A DNA stretch of 64,000 nucleotides from Yoonia sp. G8-12. Lineage in GTDB: Bacteria; Pseudomonadota; Alphaproteobacteria; Rhodobacterales; Rhodobacteraceae. The position numbers and the translations under genes are program-made. The stretch lies in assembly GCF_038443675.1 (NCBI RefSeq), contig NZ_CP151762.1, forward strand, positions 868,001-932,000. Direction: 5' to 3'. Below, in pieces: positions 42,051 through 51,838 of the stretch. The number at the start of each line of letters is the position of its first letter. The stretch's first letter is position 1. Below the pieces are notes generated by a model, which was not told the DNA's origin, ran no database searches, and saw nothing but the letters and a program-made list of their open reading frames with translations.

Positions 42051-43850
42051 ATGGACCAGTTTACCATTAACCTGCTGTTCGTGGGCGGGTCTTTCGCGCT
42101 CTATATCGGCATCGCGATCTGGGCCCGTGCGGGTTCCACATCGGAATTCTATGCCGCTGGCCGGGGTGTTCACCCTGTCACCAACGGCATGGCGACGGCT
42201 GCGGACTGGATGTCTGCGGCATCGTTTATCTCGATGGCGGGCTTGATTGCCTTTACCGGTTACGACAATTCGTCTTACCTGATGGGCTGGACCGGCGGGT
42301 ACGTTCTGCTCGCGCTATTGTTGGCACCTTACTTGCGCAAATTTGGCAAGTTCACCGTGTCCGAGTTCATCGGTGATCGCTTCTATTCCCCGACAGCGCG
42401 GCTTGTTGCTGTGATTTGTCTGATCGTGGCCTCAACCACATATGTGATCGGCCAGATGACAGGGGTTGGCGTGGCATTTGGCCGGTTCCTTGAAATCTCG
42501 AACACGGCCGGCCTGCTGATTGGCGCATGCGTTGTTTTCGCCTACGCCGTTCTGGGTGGCATGAAAGGTGTGACCTACACGCAGGTTGCGCAATATGTCG
42601 TGCTGATCCTTGCCTACACGATCCCTGCGGTGTTCATCTCGCTGCAACTGACAGGCAACCCAATTCCCGGGCTGGGCCTGTTTGGTCAAACAACCGCATC
42701 TGCGGGCGAAGGCAGCGTCTATCTGCTGCAAAAGCTTGACCAGATCGTGACGGAACTTGGCTTTGCCAGCTACACGGCTGCGCACATGGACACACTGAAC
42801 ATGGTGTTGTTCACGCTGTCGCTGATGATTGGTACTGCTGGATTGCCGCACGTGATCATGCGCTTTTTCACCGTACCAAAAGTGTCCGATGCCCGCTGGT
42901 CGGCTGGTTGGGCGCTTGTGTTTATCGCGCTGCTCTATCTTACAGCCCCGGCTGTTGGTGCAATGGCGCGTCTGAACATCACCAACCTGATGTGGCCCAA
43001 TGGCACGGCTGGCGATGCGGTTTCGGTGCAGACCATCGAAACAGCACCCGAGTACGACTGGATGCTGACGTGGCAGAAAACAGGTCTTCTTGATTGGGAA
43101 GACAAGAACGGCGACGGCAAGATCCAGTACTACAACGATGCCTCTGATGCGATGGCCGAAAAGGCCGCTGCGAACGGCTGGGAAGGGAACGAGTTGACCA
43201 ACTTCAACCGTGATATCCTTGTGTTGGCGAACCCCGAGATTGCGAACCTGCCAAGCTGGGTAATCGGTCTTGTTGCCGCCGGTGGTCTGGCGGCTGCGCT
43301 GTCGACCGCGGCGGGTCTGTTGTTGGCGATTTCATCGGCCGTGAGCCACGATCTGCTCAAAGGTCAGTTCACCCCCAACATGTCCGAGAAATCAGAGCTG
43401 ATGTCGGCGCGGATCGCGATGGCGGTGGCCATCGTGGTGGCGACGATACTGGGCCTCAATCCTCCGGGCTTTGCGGCACAGACAGTGGCCTTGGCCTTTG
43501 GCCTTGCTGCGGCGTCAATCTTCCCGGCGCTGATGATGGGTATCTTCTCCAAGCGCGTGAACAACGTGGGCGCGGTTGCGGGGATGCTGTCGGGCCTGAT
43601 CTTTACGCTGGTCTACATCTTCTTGCACAAAGGCTGGTTCTTTATTGCAGGCACCAATTCGTTCCCCGATACGATTGACGGATCGCTTTTGGGGATCCAG
43701 TCGACTGCGATTGGTGCGATTGGCGCGCTGATCAACTTTGCGGTCGCCTATGGTGTGTCAATGTCGACCAAGGACACCCCGCAAGAGATCAAGGACCTTG
43801 TGGAAAGTGTGCGTATCCCGGCAGGTGCCGGTGGTGCTGTCGATCACTAA
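42051..43850 (+). CDS. Sodium/solute symporter, VC_2705 (ActP-like) subfamily
   Basis: 599 residues, about 13 membrane segments, sodium-coupled uptake of small carboxylates such as acetate or related solutes. Family blocks include EFYAAGRGVHPVTNGMATAADWMSAASFISMAG at the N-terminus, GGMKGVTYTQVAQY, TVPKVSDARWSAGWAL, and LPSWVIGLVAAGGLAAALSTAAGLLL. It has the acidic cytoplasmic insert between two segments (about residues 330-400) typical of this group. ATG 42051 fits the N-terminus. Substrate is not shown; acetate or pyruvate are common for relatives. Confidence 0.92.
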   Translation: MDQFTINLLFVGGSFALYIGIAIWARAGSTSEFYAAGRGVHPVTNGMATAADWMSAASFISMAGLIAFTGYDNSSYLMGWTGGYVLLALLLAPYLRKFGKFTVSEFIGDRFYSPTARLVAVICLIVASTTYVIGQMTGVGVAFGRFLEISNTAGLLIGACVVFAYAVLGGMKGVTYTQVAQYVVLILAYTIPAVFISLQLTGNPIPGLGLFGQTTASAGEGSVYLLQKLDQIVTELGFASYTAAHMDTLNMVLFTLSLMIGTAGLPHVIMRFFTVPKVSDARWSAGWALVFIALLYLTAPAVGAMARLNITNLMWPNGTAGDAVSVQTIETAPEYDWMLTWQKTGLLDWEDKNGDGKIQYYNDASDAMAEKAAANGWEGNELTNFNRDILVLANPEIANLPSWVIGLVAAGGLAAALSTAAGLLLAISSAVSHDLLKGQFTPNMSEKSELMSARIAMAVAIVVATILGLNPPGFAAQTVALAFGLAAASIFPALMMGIFSKRVNNVGAVAGMLSGLIFTLVYIFLHKGWFFIAGTNSFPDTIDGSLLGIQSTAIGAIGALINFAVAYGVSMSTKDTPQEIKDLVESVRIPAGAGGAVDH

Positions 43851-43857
43851 AATCACT

Positions 43858-43885
43858 GGACTGGCGCCGCTTCTGGCGCCAGTCC
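43858..43885 (+). terminator. Strong hairpin after the symporter gene
   Basis: Perfect 11-base stem GGACTGGCGCC / GGCGCCAGTCC with a six-base loop GCTTCT. No U-tract follows, so it may act as a partial terminator or RNA stabiliser between the symporter and the DUF294 gene. Confidence 0.55.
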
Positions 43886-43907
43886 ACTCCAACGAAAGGG
43901 TCTGATT

Positions 43908-45734
43908 ATGACGGAAGAGCAGATAACTATTCTGTCATATTTGCACCCTTATGACGTGCTGTCAGATGACGCACGCAAGGCTATTTTGGACCACAGCGAA
44001 TGGTGCGATGTCGCCCAAGGCGCCACAATTTATACCATCGGTCAACGGCTGCGGGGCCTTTACGTCATCGTCAGCGGACAGGTTTCCGTCACCGATGAAA
44101 ATGGCGCGCAAGTCTCTTTGCTCAGCCGCGAAAACTCGTTCGGTGAACGCGGGTTGTTGCGCGATGGCCTTGCCGTCACCACAGCCACCGCACAACAGGA
44201 CTGCCGCCTGTTGTGTATTCCTGCCGCGCTGTTTCAATCGCTTCTGAAAGAGCATGACGCCATCGCGCGGTTTTTCAATCGCACAGGGCGCGCCCAAGCC
44301 GCAGGAAACACATTGCCCGATACGCTGAGCAGTGTGCGTGTTGAGGCGTTGATGGCGGCCAACCCTGCCACCTGCTCCCCCGAGACAAAGGTATCAGACG
44401 CCGCAAAGATCATGCGCGACAAACATATCTCTTGCCTGTGTGTTGTTTCAAACGGGCAGTTGGTTGGTATCGTCACGCTACGCGACCTTGTGAACAAGGC
44501 AATGGCCGATGACCTGCCCAATGCCACTGCAGTCAGCGCGATCATGACAGCGAAACCGCGCGTCCTGCCGCCCTCTGCCATCGGGTCCGACGTTTTGCAC
44601 ACGATGATGGAATATCGCTTGGGGCATCTGCCGGTGGTGTCGGCGGGCCGCTTGATCGGGATCGTCACCCAAACCGATCTCACGCGCTTTCAGGCCTCCC
44701 ATGCCGCCAATTTCGTGTCAGAGGCGGCGCATGCGCAGTCCATTCAAGACCTTGCCGAGATCACGGGCCGTATTCCGCGCCTTCTTGTCCATCTTGTTGC
44801 GGCGGGCAACCGGCACGACGTTGTCACCCGCATGATTACCGATATCGCTGATGTGGTGACGCGCCGCTTGTTGCGCATGGCCGAAGAGAAATTCGGCCCG
44901 CCACCCGCGCGCTATCTTTGGCTGGCTTGCGGATCGCAGGGGCGGCAAGAACAAACCGGTGTCTCGGATCAGGACAATTGCCTCATCCTGCAAGACGGGA
45001 TCAGTGACGATCAGCGCAGCTATTTTGAAGCCTTTGCGCAGTTTGTCAGCGACGGGTTACATGCCTGCGGGTACGTCTACTGCCCCGGTGACATGATGGC
45101 GACCAACCCGCGCTGGCGCCAGCCGGTCTCGGTTTGGAACGATTATTTCCAAGGCTGGATCGCGAGCCCCGTGAAAGAAGCACAAATGCTGGCGTCCGTG
45201 ATGTTTGATTTGCGCCCGATTGGTGGTGACACAACGCTGTTTGATGATCTTCAGACAAACACCCCGAAGGCCGCGGCATCCAACTCGATCTTTACCGCGC
45301 ATATGGCGACAAATGCCCTCAGTCATGGCACACCCCTTGGCCTGCTGCGCGGGCTTTCGACCATTCGGGCAGGTGAACATCGCAATACGATTGACATGAA
45401 GCTCAATGGTGTTGTGCCGGTCGTCGATCTTGCCCGCATGTACGCATTGCAAGGCCAGTTGCCGGAACTGAACACCCGCGCGCGCCTGCAAGCGGCGTTA
45501 TCCGCAGGCATCATCAGCGAAAGTGGCGGCCATGACCTGATAGATGCCTACGATCTTGTGGCGCAAACGAGGCTCGAACATCAAACGAAGGTGATCAAGG
45601 ATGGCCACGCGCCTGATAACTTTCTGCCGCCAGCAACCCTTTCAGGGTTCGAGCGCAGTCATCTGCGTGATGCATTTGTTGTGATCAAGACGATGCAGTC
45701 TGCATTGATGCAGGGGCGTGGTACGCTGGCGTGA
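43908..45734 (+). CDS. cNMP-binding, CBS and DUF294 nucleotidyltransferase-like regulator
   Basis: 608 residues. Domain order: cyclic-nucleotide-binding domain (about 15-130, LRGLYVIVSGQVSVTDE), two CBS domains (about 145-200 and 210-265, SCLCVVSNGQLVGIVTLRDLV and LGHLPVVSAGRLIGIVTQTDL), DUF294 nucleotidyltransferase-like domain (about 295-440, ACGSQGRQEQTGVSDQDN, the GS..D.D metal motif) and a C-terminal helical substrate-like domain. Members of this family usually sit beside symporters of the preceding type and probably regulate them, perhaps by nucleotidylation in response to adenylate levels. Confidence 0.9.
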   Translation: MTEEQITILSYLHPYDVLSDDARKAILDHSEWCDVAQGATIYTIGQRLRGLYVIVSGQVSVTDENGAQVSLLSRENSFGERGLLRDGLAVTTATAQQDCRLLCIPAALFQSLLKEHDAIARFFNRTGRAQAAGNTLPDTLSSVRVEALMAANPATCSPETKVSDAAKIMRDKHISCLCVVSNGQLVGIVTLRDLVNKAMADDLPNATAVSAIMTAKPRVLPPSAIGSDVLHTMMEYRLGHLPVVSAGRLIGIVTQTDLTRFQASHAANFVSEAAHAQSIQDLAEITGRIPRLLVHLVAAGNRHDVVTRMITDIADVVTRRLLRMAEEKFGPPPARYLWLACGSQGRQEQTGVSDQDNCLILQDGISDDQRSYFEAFAQFVSDGLHACGYVYCPGDMMATNPRWRQPVSVWNDYFQGWIASPVKEAQMLASVMFDLRPIGGDTTLFDDLQTNTPKAAASNSIFTAHMATNALSHGTPLGLLRGLSTIRAGEHRNTIDMKLNGVVPVVDLARMYALQGQLPELNTRARLQAALSAGIISESGGHDLIDAYDLVAQTRLEHQTKVIKDGHAPDNFLPPATLSGFERSHLRDAFVVIKTMQSALMQGRGTLA

Positions 45735-45753
45735 ACGAATAGGAGACAGCCTT

Positions 45754-46275
45754 ATGTTTTTCGAACTTATCGGGACAATCATGGCAGGTGTTGCGGCCGC
45801 ACTTTTTGTCTGGGCCCTGAACCGGACATTGAAAGGCAGGCTACCGTCATGGCTGGTCCCGATATCCGCCGGTGCCGCGATGTTGGTCGCCACAATCACA
45901 AGCGAATATGGCTGGTTCGCCCGCACGCAATCCAACATGCCGGACGGCTTTGTCGTGGCGCAAACCATCGAAGATCAGCAGTTCTATCGCCCGTGGACCT
46001 ATGTAAAGCCGTTTGTCAGCCGCTTTGTTGCCGTTGATCAGATGACCACGCGCACGCACCCCGCGCAGCCCGATCAACGTATTGTTGATCTGGTGTTTTA
46101 CGGCCGGTGGGCAAGAACGGCGAAAATTCCGGTTCTTTTTGACTGTGCCAACAACACCCGTGCAGACCTGGTTGATGGTGTGGAATTCGGGCCCGACGGC
46201 GAAGTACTCGACGCCCAATGGCAACCGATGGATGCTGATGCGCCGCTCTTGCAGGCGGCCTGCGCACAGGTGTGA
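45754..46275 (+). CDS. Hypothetical membrane protein
   Basis: 173 residues with two N-terminal membrane segments (about 2-22 and 31-52) and a globular C-terminal part: YGWFARTQSNMPDGFVVAQTIEDQQFY, then VDLVFYGRWARTAKIPVLFDC. No named family recognised. ATG 45754 is near AGGAGACAG. It lies between the DUF294 gene and the exonuclease gene and may belong to their membrane complex. Confidence 0.72.
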   Translation: MFFELIGTIMAGVAAALFVWALNRTLKGRLPSWLVPISAGAAMLVATITSEYGWFARTQSNMPDGFVVAQTIEDQQFYRPWTYVKPFVSRFVAVDQMTTRTHPAQPDQRIVDLVFYGRWARTAKIPVLFDCANNTRADLVDGVEFGPDGEVLDAQWQPMDADAPLLQAACAQV

Positions 46276-46276
46276 C

Positions 46277-47668
46277 ATGAAAAATCTCAGCCTGCGCCTC
46301 AGGGTCTTTTTGTTCTTCTGTCTGGTTGGTCTTGGCAGTCTCTTGGTCACGGTCATCGCGCTCTGGATCGGGTTTCGCCAGCTTGATCAGGCCGATGCGC
46401 TTTCGGCCTTTGTCACAAGCGGCGTTGTCGCTGCTTTTGGAATCATCGGGCTCGCGGCAGGTGTCTGGCTGTTGTTTGACGACAATGTCAGCAAACCCAT
46501 CGAGACAATCGCCGCCGGTCTGCGGGTGCGTGCGCATGTCGATGTCAGTACGCCCATTGACGTCAGCACCGCGAAATATCTGGGCGATCTTGCCCCTGCC
46601 GCCTCTGCCATGGGCGCTGTTCTCAAAAGCGTGACAGCAGCGCGCGCAGAGCAGGACAGCCAACATCTTGTGCAGATCACAAAGCAGCGCGACCAGCTCG
46701 TCAGTATTCTTTCGGATATCCCCACAGCGGTCATATTGGCCACGACAGATCACCGGATCGTTCTTTATGACGGGCAGGCGGCTGCATTGCTCGAACGGGT
46801 CGGGACCGCGCGGTTGAAAACCTCGATCTTCGATTATCTGGAAGAAGATGCCATTCTTAGCGCGCTTTCTGAGCTGGAGCGCAAAGGCGCTTCGCGGCTT
46901 GATATCACCGTAAAGGCCCACAGCGGCGAGGCGTATTCCGGCCATATCCGCAGTTTCGGCACCGATGCAGGATATACCCTGATGCTTGAACCCTCGGGGC
47001 TGGTGGCCGCGCGCCCGCTGACCTTTGATTTTGAATTACTCTACCAGAAGATCCCCGCAGAGCTGGGCGATACACCATTGCAAGAGCTGGTTTATGTGGT
47101 TTTTGATACCGAAACGACCGGCCTCAACCCGCTCAAAGACGAGGTCGTCCAACTGGGTGCTGTGCGTGTCGTCAACGGACAGATCGTTGTTGGTGAAGTG
47201 TTTGAAACGCTTGTGAACCCCCAGATCCCGATCCCACAGCAATCGACAAATGTGCATGGGATCGACCAATCAATGGTCGCGAACGCGCCTACGTTCGGTG
47301 ATGTCTGCGGCAGATTTAATGAATTTTCGCGCAATGCCGTTTTCGTCGCGCATAACGCGGCATTCGACATGGCCTTTCTTCACAAGCAGGCAACGAAATC
47401 GGGCGTGCACTTCGATCATCCGGTCTTGGACACCGTGCTTTTGTCAGCGGCCGTTTTTGGCGGGTCTGCCGTCCACACGCTTGATGCGATTTGCGCGCGC
47501 TTGGATATCGTGATCCCGGCAGATCAGCGGCACACGGCGATGGGTGATGCTGTCGCAACGGCCCAAGCGCTGATTGCGATGATCCGCATCCTCAAGGGGC
47601 GCGGCATCGCGACTTTCGGTCAACTGCAAACTGAAATTGTGAAGCACCGCAGGGTTTTGAAAGCCTGA
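46277..47668 (+). CDS. Membrane-anchored PAS-DnaQ 3'-5' exonuclease
   Basis: 463 residues. Two membrane segments at the N-terminus (about 8-28 and 42-65) are followed by a HAMP-like/PAS-like region (about 75-255) and a DEDDh exonuclease domain (about 275-445). Exonuclease motifs: VFDTETTGLNPLKD (ExoI), FVAHNAAFDMAFL (ExoII), and RHTAMGDAVATAQAL (ExoIII, H...D). The soluble domain resembles DNA polymerase III epsilon. A sensory membrane front on a nuclease is unusual; this arrangement is found beside DUF294-symporter genes in proteobacteria, as I recall. Substrate unknown. Confidence 0.85.
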   Translation: MKNLSLRLRVFLFFCLVGLGSLLVTVIALWIGFRQLDQADALSAFVTSGVVAAFGIIGLAAGVWLLFDDNVSKPIETIAAGLRVRAHVDVSTPIDVSTAKYLGDLAPAASAMGAVLKSVTAARAEQDSQHLVQITKQRDQLVSILSDIPTAVILATTDHRIVLYDGQAAALLERVGTARLKTSIFDYLEEDAILSALSELERKGASRLDITVKAHSGEAYSGHIRSFGTDAGYTLMLEPSGLVAARPLTFDFELLYQKIPAELGDTPLQELVYVVFDTETTGLNPLKDEVVQLGAVRVVNGQIVVGEVFETLVNPQIPIPQQSTNVHGIDQSMVANAPTFGDVCGRFNEFSRNAVFVAHNAAFDMAFLHKQATKSGVHFDHPVLDTVLLSAAVFGGSAVHTLDAICARLDIVIPADQRHTAMGDAVATAQALIAMIRILKGRGIATFGQLQTEIVKHRRVLKA

Positions 47669-47680
47669 TCCGCAACCTCT

Positions 47681-48916
47681 TTAGCCGCCGCTGCGCACTT
47701 CGCGCACCCATGCTACCAATGTCGCGCGCGCATCCGCATCCATCTGGACCGCGTTGGGGGGCGGCATTGCGTGGCTGACGCCTGCTTGCAGGTAGATGGC
47801 GCTGGCATGGCGCGCCACATCACTGGGGGTTTCCAGATACACGCCTTTGGGCGCCCATTGCATGTTCCCCCACGCGGGTTCGCGGGCGTGGCACATCGAA
47901 CAGTTGCCGATCACGGCGTTATAAGCATCGTCAAAGCTGGCAGCCGATGCAAACTTTTGCTCATAGGGGGTCAGGGGGCGCGCCTCGGCTTCTTGCCATG
48001 TATCGCCCGTGCGCACTGTGGACAGCCAAGCAATGATGATCATCAACAAAACCGTCACCGCCCATGTCCAGTGCGGCCCTTTGCCGGTCTTATGCATCGT
48101 GTTGAAATAGTGCCGGATGGTCACGCCGGTCAGGAAAATCAGGCTGGCGATGATCCACGCATATTCCGTCCCGAACGACAGTGGATAGTGGTTCGACAGC
48201 ATCAGAAACACGACAGGCAAGGTCAGATAGTTGTTATGGGTCGAGCGTACCTTGGCGATTTTGCCGTATTTTGCATCGGGTGTGCGGCCCGCCTTGAGGT
48301 CGGCCACAACAATGCGCTGGTTCGGCATGATCTGGAAAAACACATTGGCGGTCATGATCGTGGCGGTGAAGGCCCCAAGGTGAAGCAATGCCGCACGCCC
48401 TGTGAAGATCTGGTTGTAACCCCATGACATTGCAACAAGAATAACAAACAATAGCAGCATCAAAAGGGTAGGCTTTTCGCTCAACTTTGATTTGCACATC
48501 GCGTCATAGGCCAGCCACCCGATGGTCAGCGACCCGCCCGAGATGACGATGCCTTGCCACAGCGCAAGCTCGGCTTTGGTGGGGTCAAGCAGATATAGCT
48601 CACCGCCCACCCAATAGACGATCATCAACAATGCCGCACCAGACAACCATGTCGAATAGCTTTGCCATTTATGCCACGTCAGATGCTCGGGCATCTGTGC
48701 TGGCGCAACCATGTATTTTTGCGTGTGATAGAACCCGCCGCCATGCACTTCCCATTCTTCGCCTGACACGCCTTCGGGCATGTTGGGGGCCGGTTTCAGC
48801 ATCAGATCCAGCGCGATGAAATAGAACGACGCACCAATCCACGCCATGGCGGTGATGACATGCAGCCAGCGGACCGAAAAACCGATCCAGTCCCAGAAAA
48901 TAGCAAGATCATACAT
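47681..48916 (-). CDS. puuD: Urate hydroxylase/oxidase PuuD with cytochrome c domain
   Basis: 411 residues. Membrane-bound urate dehydrogenase that makes 5-hydroxyisourate. Nine or so membrane segments from FSVRWLHVITAMAWIGASFYFIALD to HWTWAVTVLLMIII, with conserved His in GGGFYHTQKYMVAP. The C-terminal cytochrome c domain has the haem motif CSMCH and an axial Met region SHAMPPPNA. Start ATG 48916 is preferred because the longer frame adds a polar segment. Divergent from a LysR gene, 101 bases apart. Confidence 0.93.
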   Translation of the reverse strand: MYDLAIFWDWIGFSVRWLHVITAMAWIGASFYFIALDLMLKPAPNMPEGVSGEEWEVHGGGFYHTQKYMVAPAQMPEHLTWHKWQSYSTWLSGAALLMIVYWVGGELYLLDPTKAELALWQGIVISGGSLTIGWLAYDAMCKSKLSEKPTLLMLLLFVILVAMSWGYNQIFTGRAALLHLGAFTATIMTANVFFQIMPNQRIVVADLKAGRTPDAKYGKIAKVRSTHNNYLTLPVVFLMLSNHYPLSFGTEYAWIIASLIFLTGVTIRHYFNTMHKTGKGPHWTWAVTVLLMIIIAWLSTVRTGDTWQEAEARPLTPYEQKFASAASFDDAYNAVIGNCSMCHAREPAWGNMQWAPKGVYLETPSDVARHASAIYLQAGVSHAMPPPNAVQMDADARATLVAWVREVRSGG

Positions 48917-49017
48917 GGCGCGTCCTCGTCGTCTGTGCGTGTTTTCCCATCCTAGGCGCGGATGGATTGTTCTGCTATTGCTTGTAGAGACCAAACAGCA
49001 TCAAAAAAAACAATCAA

Positions 49018-49938
49018 ATGTCATATCTCGACAATATCCGTACTTTCGTCCGTGTCTATGAACTGGGCAGCATGTCCGCCGCGGCCCGTGATTTGCGGAT
49101 TTCGCCCGCCGTGACCTCGGCGCGGATTTCCCAGTTAGAGGGGCATCTCAGTGTACGCCTGTTCCAGCGCACGACACGGAGCCTGACGCCAACCGAACAG
49201 GGCAGGGCGTTTTATGGTGGCGCGTGCGAAATTCTGGAAAGCGTGGCGAATGCCGAAACGCAGGTGGTGAATATTACCGAAAACCCCAAAGGCGCGCTTT
49301 ATGTCGCGGCCCCTTTGGGTGTCGGGCGGCGCTTGATTGCGCCAAATGTCCCTGATTTTCTGGCACTTTATCCTGAAATCACGCTCCGCCTGCGCCTGAC
49401 TGATCGCAAGGTAGATTTGACGACCGAAGGCTTGGATCTTGCGTTCTTTCTGGGCGAACCAGAAGACAGCAACCTGCGCATCCGCAAGATCGCCGATGTG
49501 CAGCGGATACTCTGCGCGGCACCTGCCTATATCGCCAAACATGGTAACCCTGCCTCTGGCGCTGATCTGATTGCGGACAGCCATGAATGTCTGAACCTGC
49601 GCTTTCCGGGCGCGTCGGAATTCCAGTGGCGGTTGATGACCGCCGAGGGCCCCAAGAAATTCCGCGTGCAAGGGCGCTACGAATCCGATGATGGCGATGT
49701 GCTGACCGATTGGGCGCTGTCCGGCAACGGGATCGCGATGAAGCCCGTGTTCGAGGTGGCTGAACATATCAAGGCGGGCCGCTTGGTGCCTGTGGCGACG
49801 CAGACGCCGCCTGTTCCTATCCAAATGGCGTGCTTGTTTACACACCGCAGACGGCAAGACCCCAAGACGCGGCTTTTCATGGATTTCGTGATAGACCGGA
49901 TCAGCGCCGTCGTGCGCGGCGATCAGGACCCGCGATAG
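49018..49938 (+). CDS. LysR-family transcriptional regulator
   Basis: 306 residues. N-terminal winged HTH with SMSAAARDLRISPAVTSARISQLEGHLSVRLFQRTTRSL, and a type-2 periplasmic-binding effector domain. It resembles the CrgA/DsdC-like subgroup. It is divergent from puuD and convergent with the HIU hydrolase gene, overlapping it by 16 bases at the end, so it is a likely regulator of purine use. Confidence 0.9.
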   Translation: MSYLDNIRTFVRVYELGSMSAAARDLRISPAVTSARISQLEGHLSVRLFQRTTRSLTPTEQGRAFYGGACEILESVANAETQVVNITENPKGALYVAAPLGVGRRLIAPNVPDFLALYPEITLRLRLTDRKVDLTTEGLDLAFFLGEPEDSNLRIRKIADVQRILCAAPAYIAKHGNPASGADLIADSHECLNLRFPGASEFQWRLMTAEGPKKFRVQGRYESDDGDVLTDWALSGNGIAMKPVFEVAEHIKAGRLVPVATQTPPVPIQMACLFTHRRRQDPKTRLFMDFVIDRISAVVRGDQDPR

Positions 49939-50276
49939 GTGGAATAGCCGAACGGCGACAGCAGCAGTGGCACGTGATAATGTGACGCCTCTGACATGCC
50001 AAAACGGATCGGGATGATATCCAGAAAACGCGGATCTTCGGGCGGTGTGCCAATGGCATCCAGATAAGCGCCGGCATGGAACACCAACTCATATGTGCCG
50101 GTGCTGAAATGGTCGGCGGGCAGGATTTGTTCATCCGTGCGCCCGTCGTCGTTCGTGACCAATGTCTTGAGCAGGCTGCGTGTGTCGCCCGCAATCGCAA
50201 AAAGCTCAATCTTGAGGCCCTGTGCCGGACAACCGCGCGCGGTGTCCAGAACATGTGTTGTCAGATAACCGCCCAT
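49923..50276 (-). CDS. uraH: 5-Hydroxyisourate hydrolase (transthyretin-like)
   Basis: 117 residues. Opens MGGYLTTHVLDTARGCPAQGL and closes with SPFGYSTYRGS, the diagnostic YRGS tetrapeptide of HIU hydrolases. Catalytic His residues are in TTHVLD and SHYHVPLLLSP. It converts 5-hydroxyisourate to OHCU, the step after PuuD. Start ATG 50276 fits the N-terminus better than 50303. Confidence 0.95.
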   Translation of the reverse strand: MGGYLTTHVLDTARGCPAQGLKIELFAIAGDTRSLLKTLVTNDDGRTDEQILPADHFSTGTYELVFHAGAYLDAIGTPPEDPRFLDIIPIRFGMSEASHYHVPLLLSPFGYSTYRGS

Positions 50277-50425
50277 TGCGCTGCTCCTTTGCTGTTGCGC
50301 CACTTAGTGCCAGAAAGACAGATGAAGCGCAAAGCGACGCAAGCAAGAGGCTCTTTCGCATATTTTTTGAAAAAGAAAATCATTGCGTTGCTTTATAGGA
50401 AACTAACTTTGAAGAGGAACATCGC

Positions 50426-51838
50426 TTGACCCGTTACCCCCGTGACATGACCGGATATGGTGCAAACCCGCCCGCCGCCAATTGGCCGAACGGGGCCAAG
50501 ATTGCTGTGCAGATCGTGCTAAACTACGAAGAAGGCGGCGAAAACAATATCTTGCATGGCGATCCTGCATCCGAGGCATTTCTGTCCGAGATCACAGGTG
50601 CTGTCCCTTGGCCGGGCCAGCGCCACTGGAACATGGAATCGCTCTATGAATACGGCGCCCGCGCCGGGTTCTGGCGTCTGCACCGTTTATTGGGGAATTT
50701 GCCAATCACGGTTTACGGCGTTGCCACCGCCTTGGCCCGCGCGCCAGAACAGGTGGCCGCGATGCAATCGGCAGGCTGGGAAATCGCCAGCCACGGTTTG
50801 AAGTGGGTCGAGCACAAGGACATGCCCGAAGACGCCGAGCGCGCGCAAATCGCCGAAGCGATCCGTTTGCACACCGAAGTCACAGGTGTCGCACCACATG
50901 GCTGGTACACAGGGCGCTGTTCCAACAACACCGTGCGTCTGGCCGCCGAAACCGGCCAATTCGCCTATGTTGCGGATAGCTATGCCGATGATCTGCCCTA
51001 TTGGTCCCGTTTTGGCCGCACCGACCAGTTGATTGTGCCTTACACGATGGATTGCAACGACATGCGCTTTGGCATTCAGGCCGGATTCACCAATGGTGAC
51101 CAGTTTGAAAGCTATCTCAAGGACAGTTTTGATGTGCTCTACGCCGAAGGGACGGCGGGTGCGCCCAAGATGCTCTCGATTGGTCTGCATTGTCGCCTGA
51201 TGGGCCGTCCGGGGCGTGCGGCGGCGCTGGCGCGGGTGATTGAGTATTTCAAATCACATGATGACGTCTGGTTTGCGACCAGATTGGAAATTGCCGAGCA
51301 TTGGGCGGCGCATCACCCCGCTCCGATCGCTAAACGCCCGTCCGAGATGGACCGCGATACCTTTGTCGCGACCTTCGGGGGCATTTTTGAGCATAGCCCG
51401 TGGATAGCCGAAGGCGCGTATGACCTCGAACTGGGCCAGACACATGACACCGCGACCGGTGTGCAGAGCGCATTGGCGCGGGTGTTCCGCTCTGCCAGCG
51501 AAGAACAACGCCTGCATGTGCTCAAGGCCCACCCCGATCTGGCAGGGAAACTCGCCGCGGCAGGCAAGCTGACAGCCGAGAGTACAGCCGAACAGGCCGG
51601 TGCCGGTCTGGACCTGCTGACAGATGACGAGCGGGCGGCGTTTCAATCCCTGAACGCGCAATACGTCGCGCGGCACGGTTTCCCCTTCATCATTGCGGTG
51701 AAGGACCACGACAAGGCGTCAATTCTGGCAGCTTTCCATCGCCGGATTGAGAATGACCGCGCCACCGAATTCGCCGAGGCCTGCCGTCAGGTCGAACGCA
51801 TCGCCGCACTGCGCCTGATCGAGAAGTTGGGCGCATGA
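50426..51838 (+). CDS. puuE: Allantoinase PuuE fused to OHCU decarboxylase UraD
   Basis: 470 residues. Residues 1-300 are a polysaccharide-deacetylase-like allantoinase (PuuE), with NYEEGGENNILHGD, GWEIASHGLKWVEH and SIGLHCRLMGRPGR. Residues 310-470 are a UraD domain: DTFVATFGGIFEHSPWIAE, the catalytic His in HPDLAGKLA, and LNAQYVARHGFPFIIAV. So one protein does OHCU to allantoin and allantoin to allantoate. Start TTG 50426 with GAGGA upstream. allA overlaps its stop. Confidence 0.95.
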   Translation: MTRYPRDMTGYGANPPAANWPNGAKIAVQIVLNYEEGGENNILHGDPASEAFLSEITGAVPWPGQRHWNMESLYEYGARAGFWRLHRLLGNLPITVYGVATALARAPEQVAAMQSAGWEIASHGLKWVEHKDMPEDAERAQIAEAIRLHTEVTGVAPHGWYTGRCSNNTVRLAAETGQFAYVADSYADDLPYWSRFGRTDQLIVPYTMDCNDMRFGIQAGFTNGDQFESYLKDSFDVLYAEGTAGAPKMLSIGLHCRLMGRPGRAAALARVIEYFKSHDDVWFATRLEIAEHWAAHHPAPIAKRPSEMDRDTFVATFGGIFEHSPWIAEGAYDLELGQTHDTATGVQSALARVFRSASEEQRLHVLKAHPDLAGKLAAAGKLTAESTAEQAGAGLDLLTDDERAAFQSLNAQYVARHGFPFIIAVKDHDKASILAAFHRRIENDRATEFAEACRQVERIAALRLIEKLGA

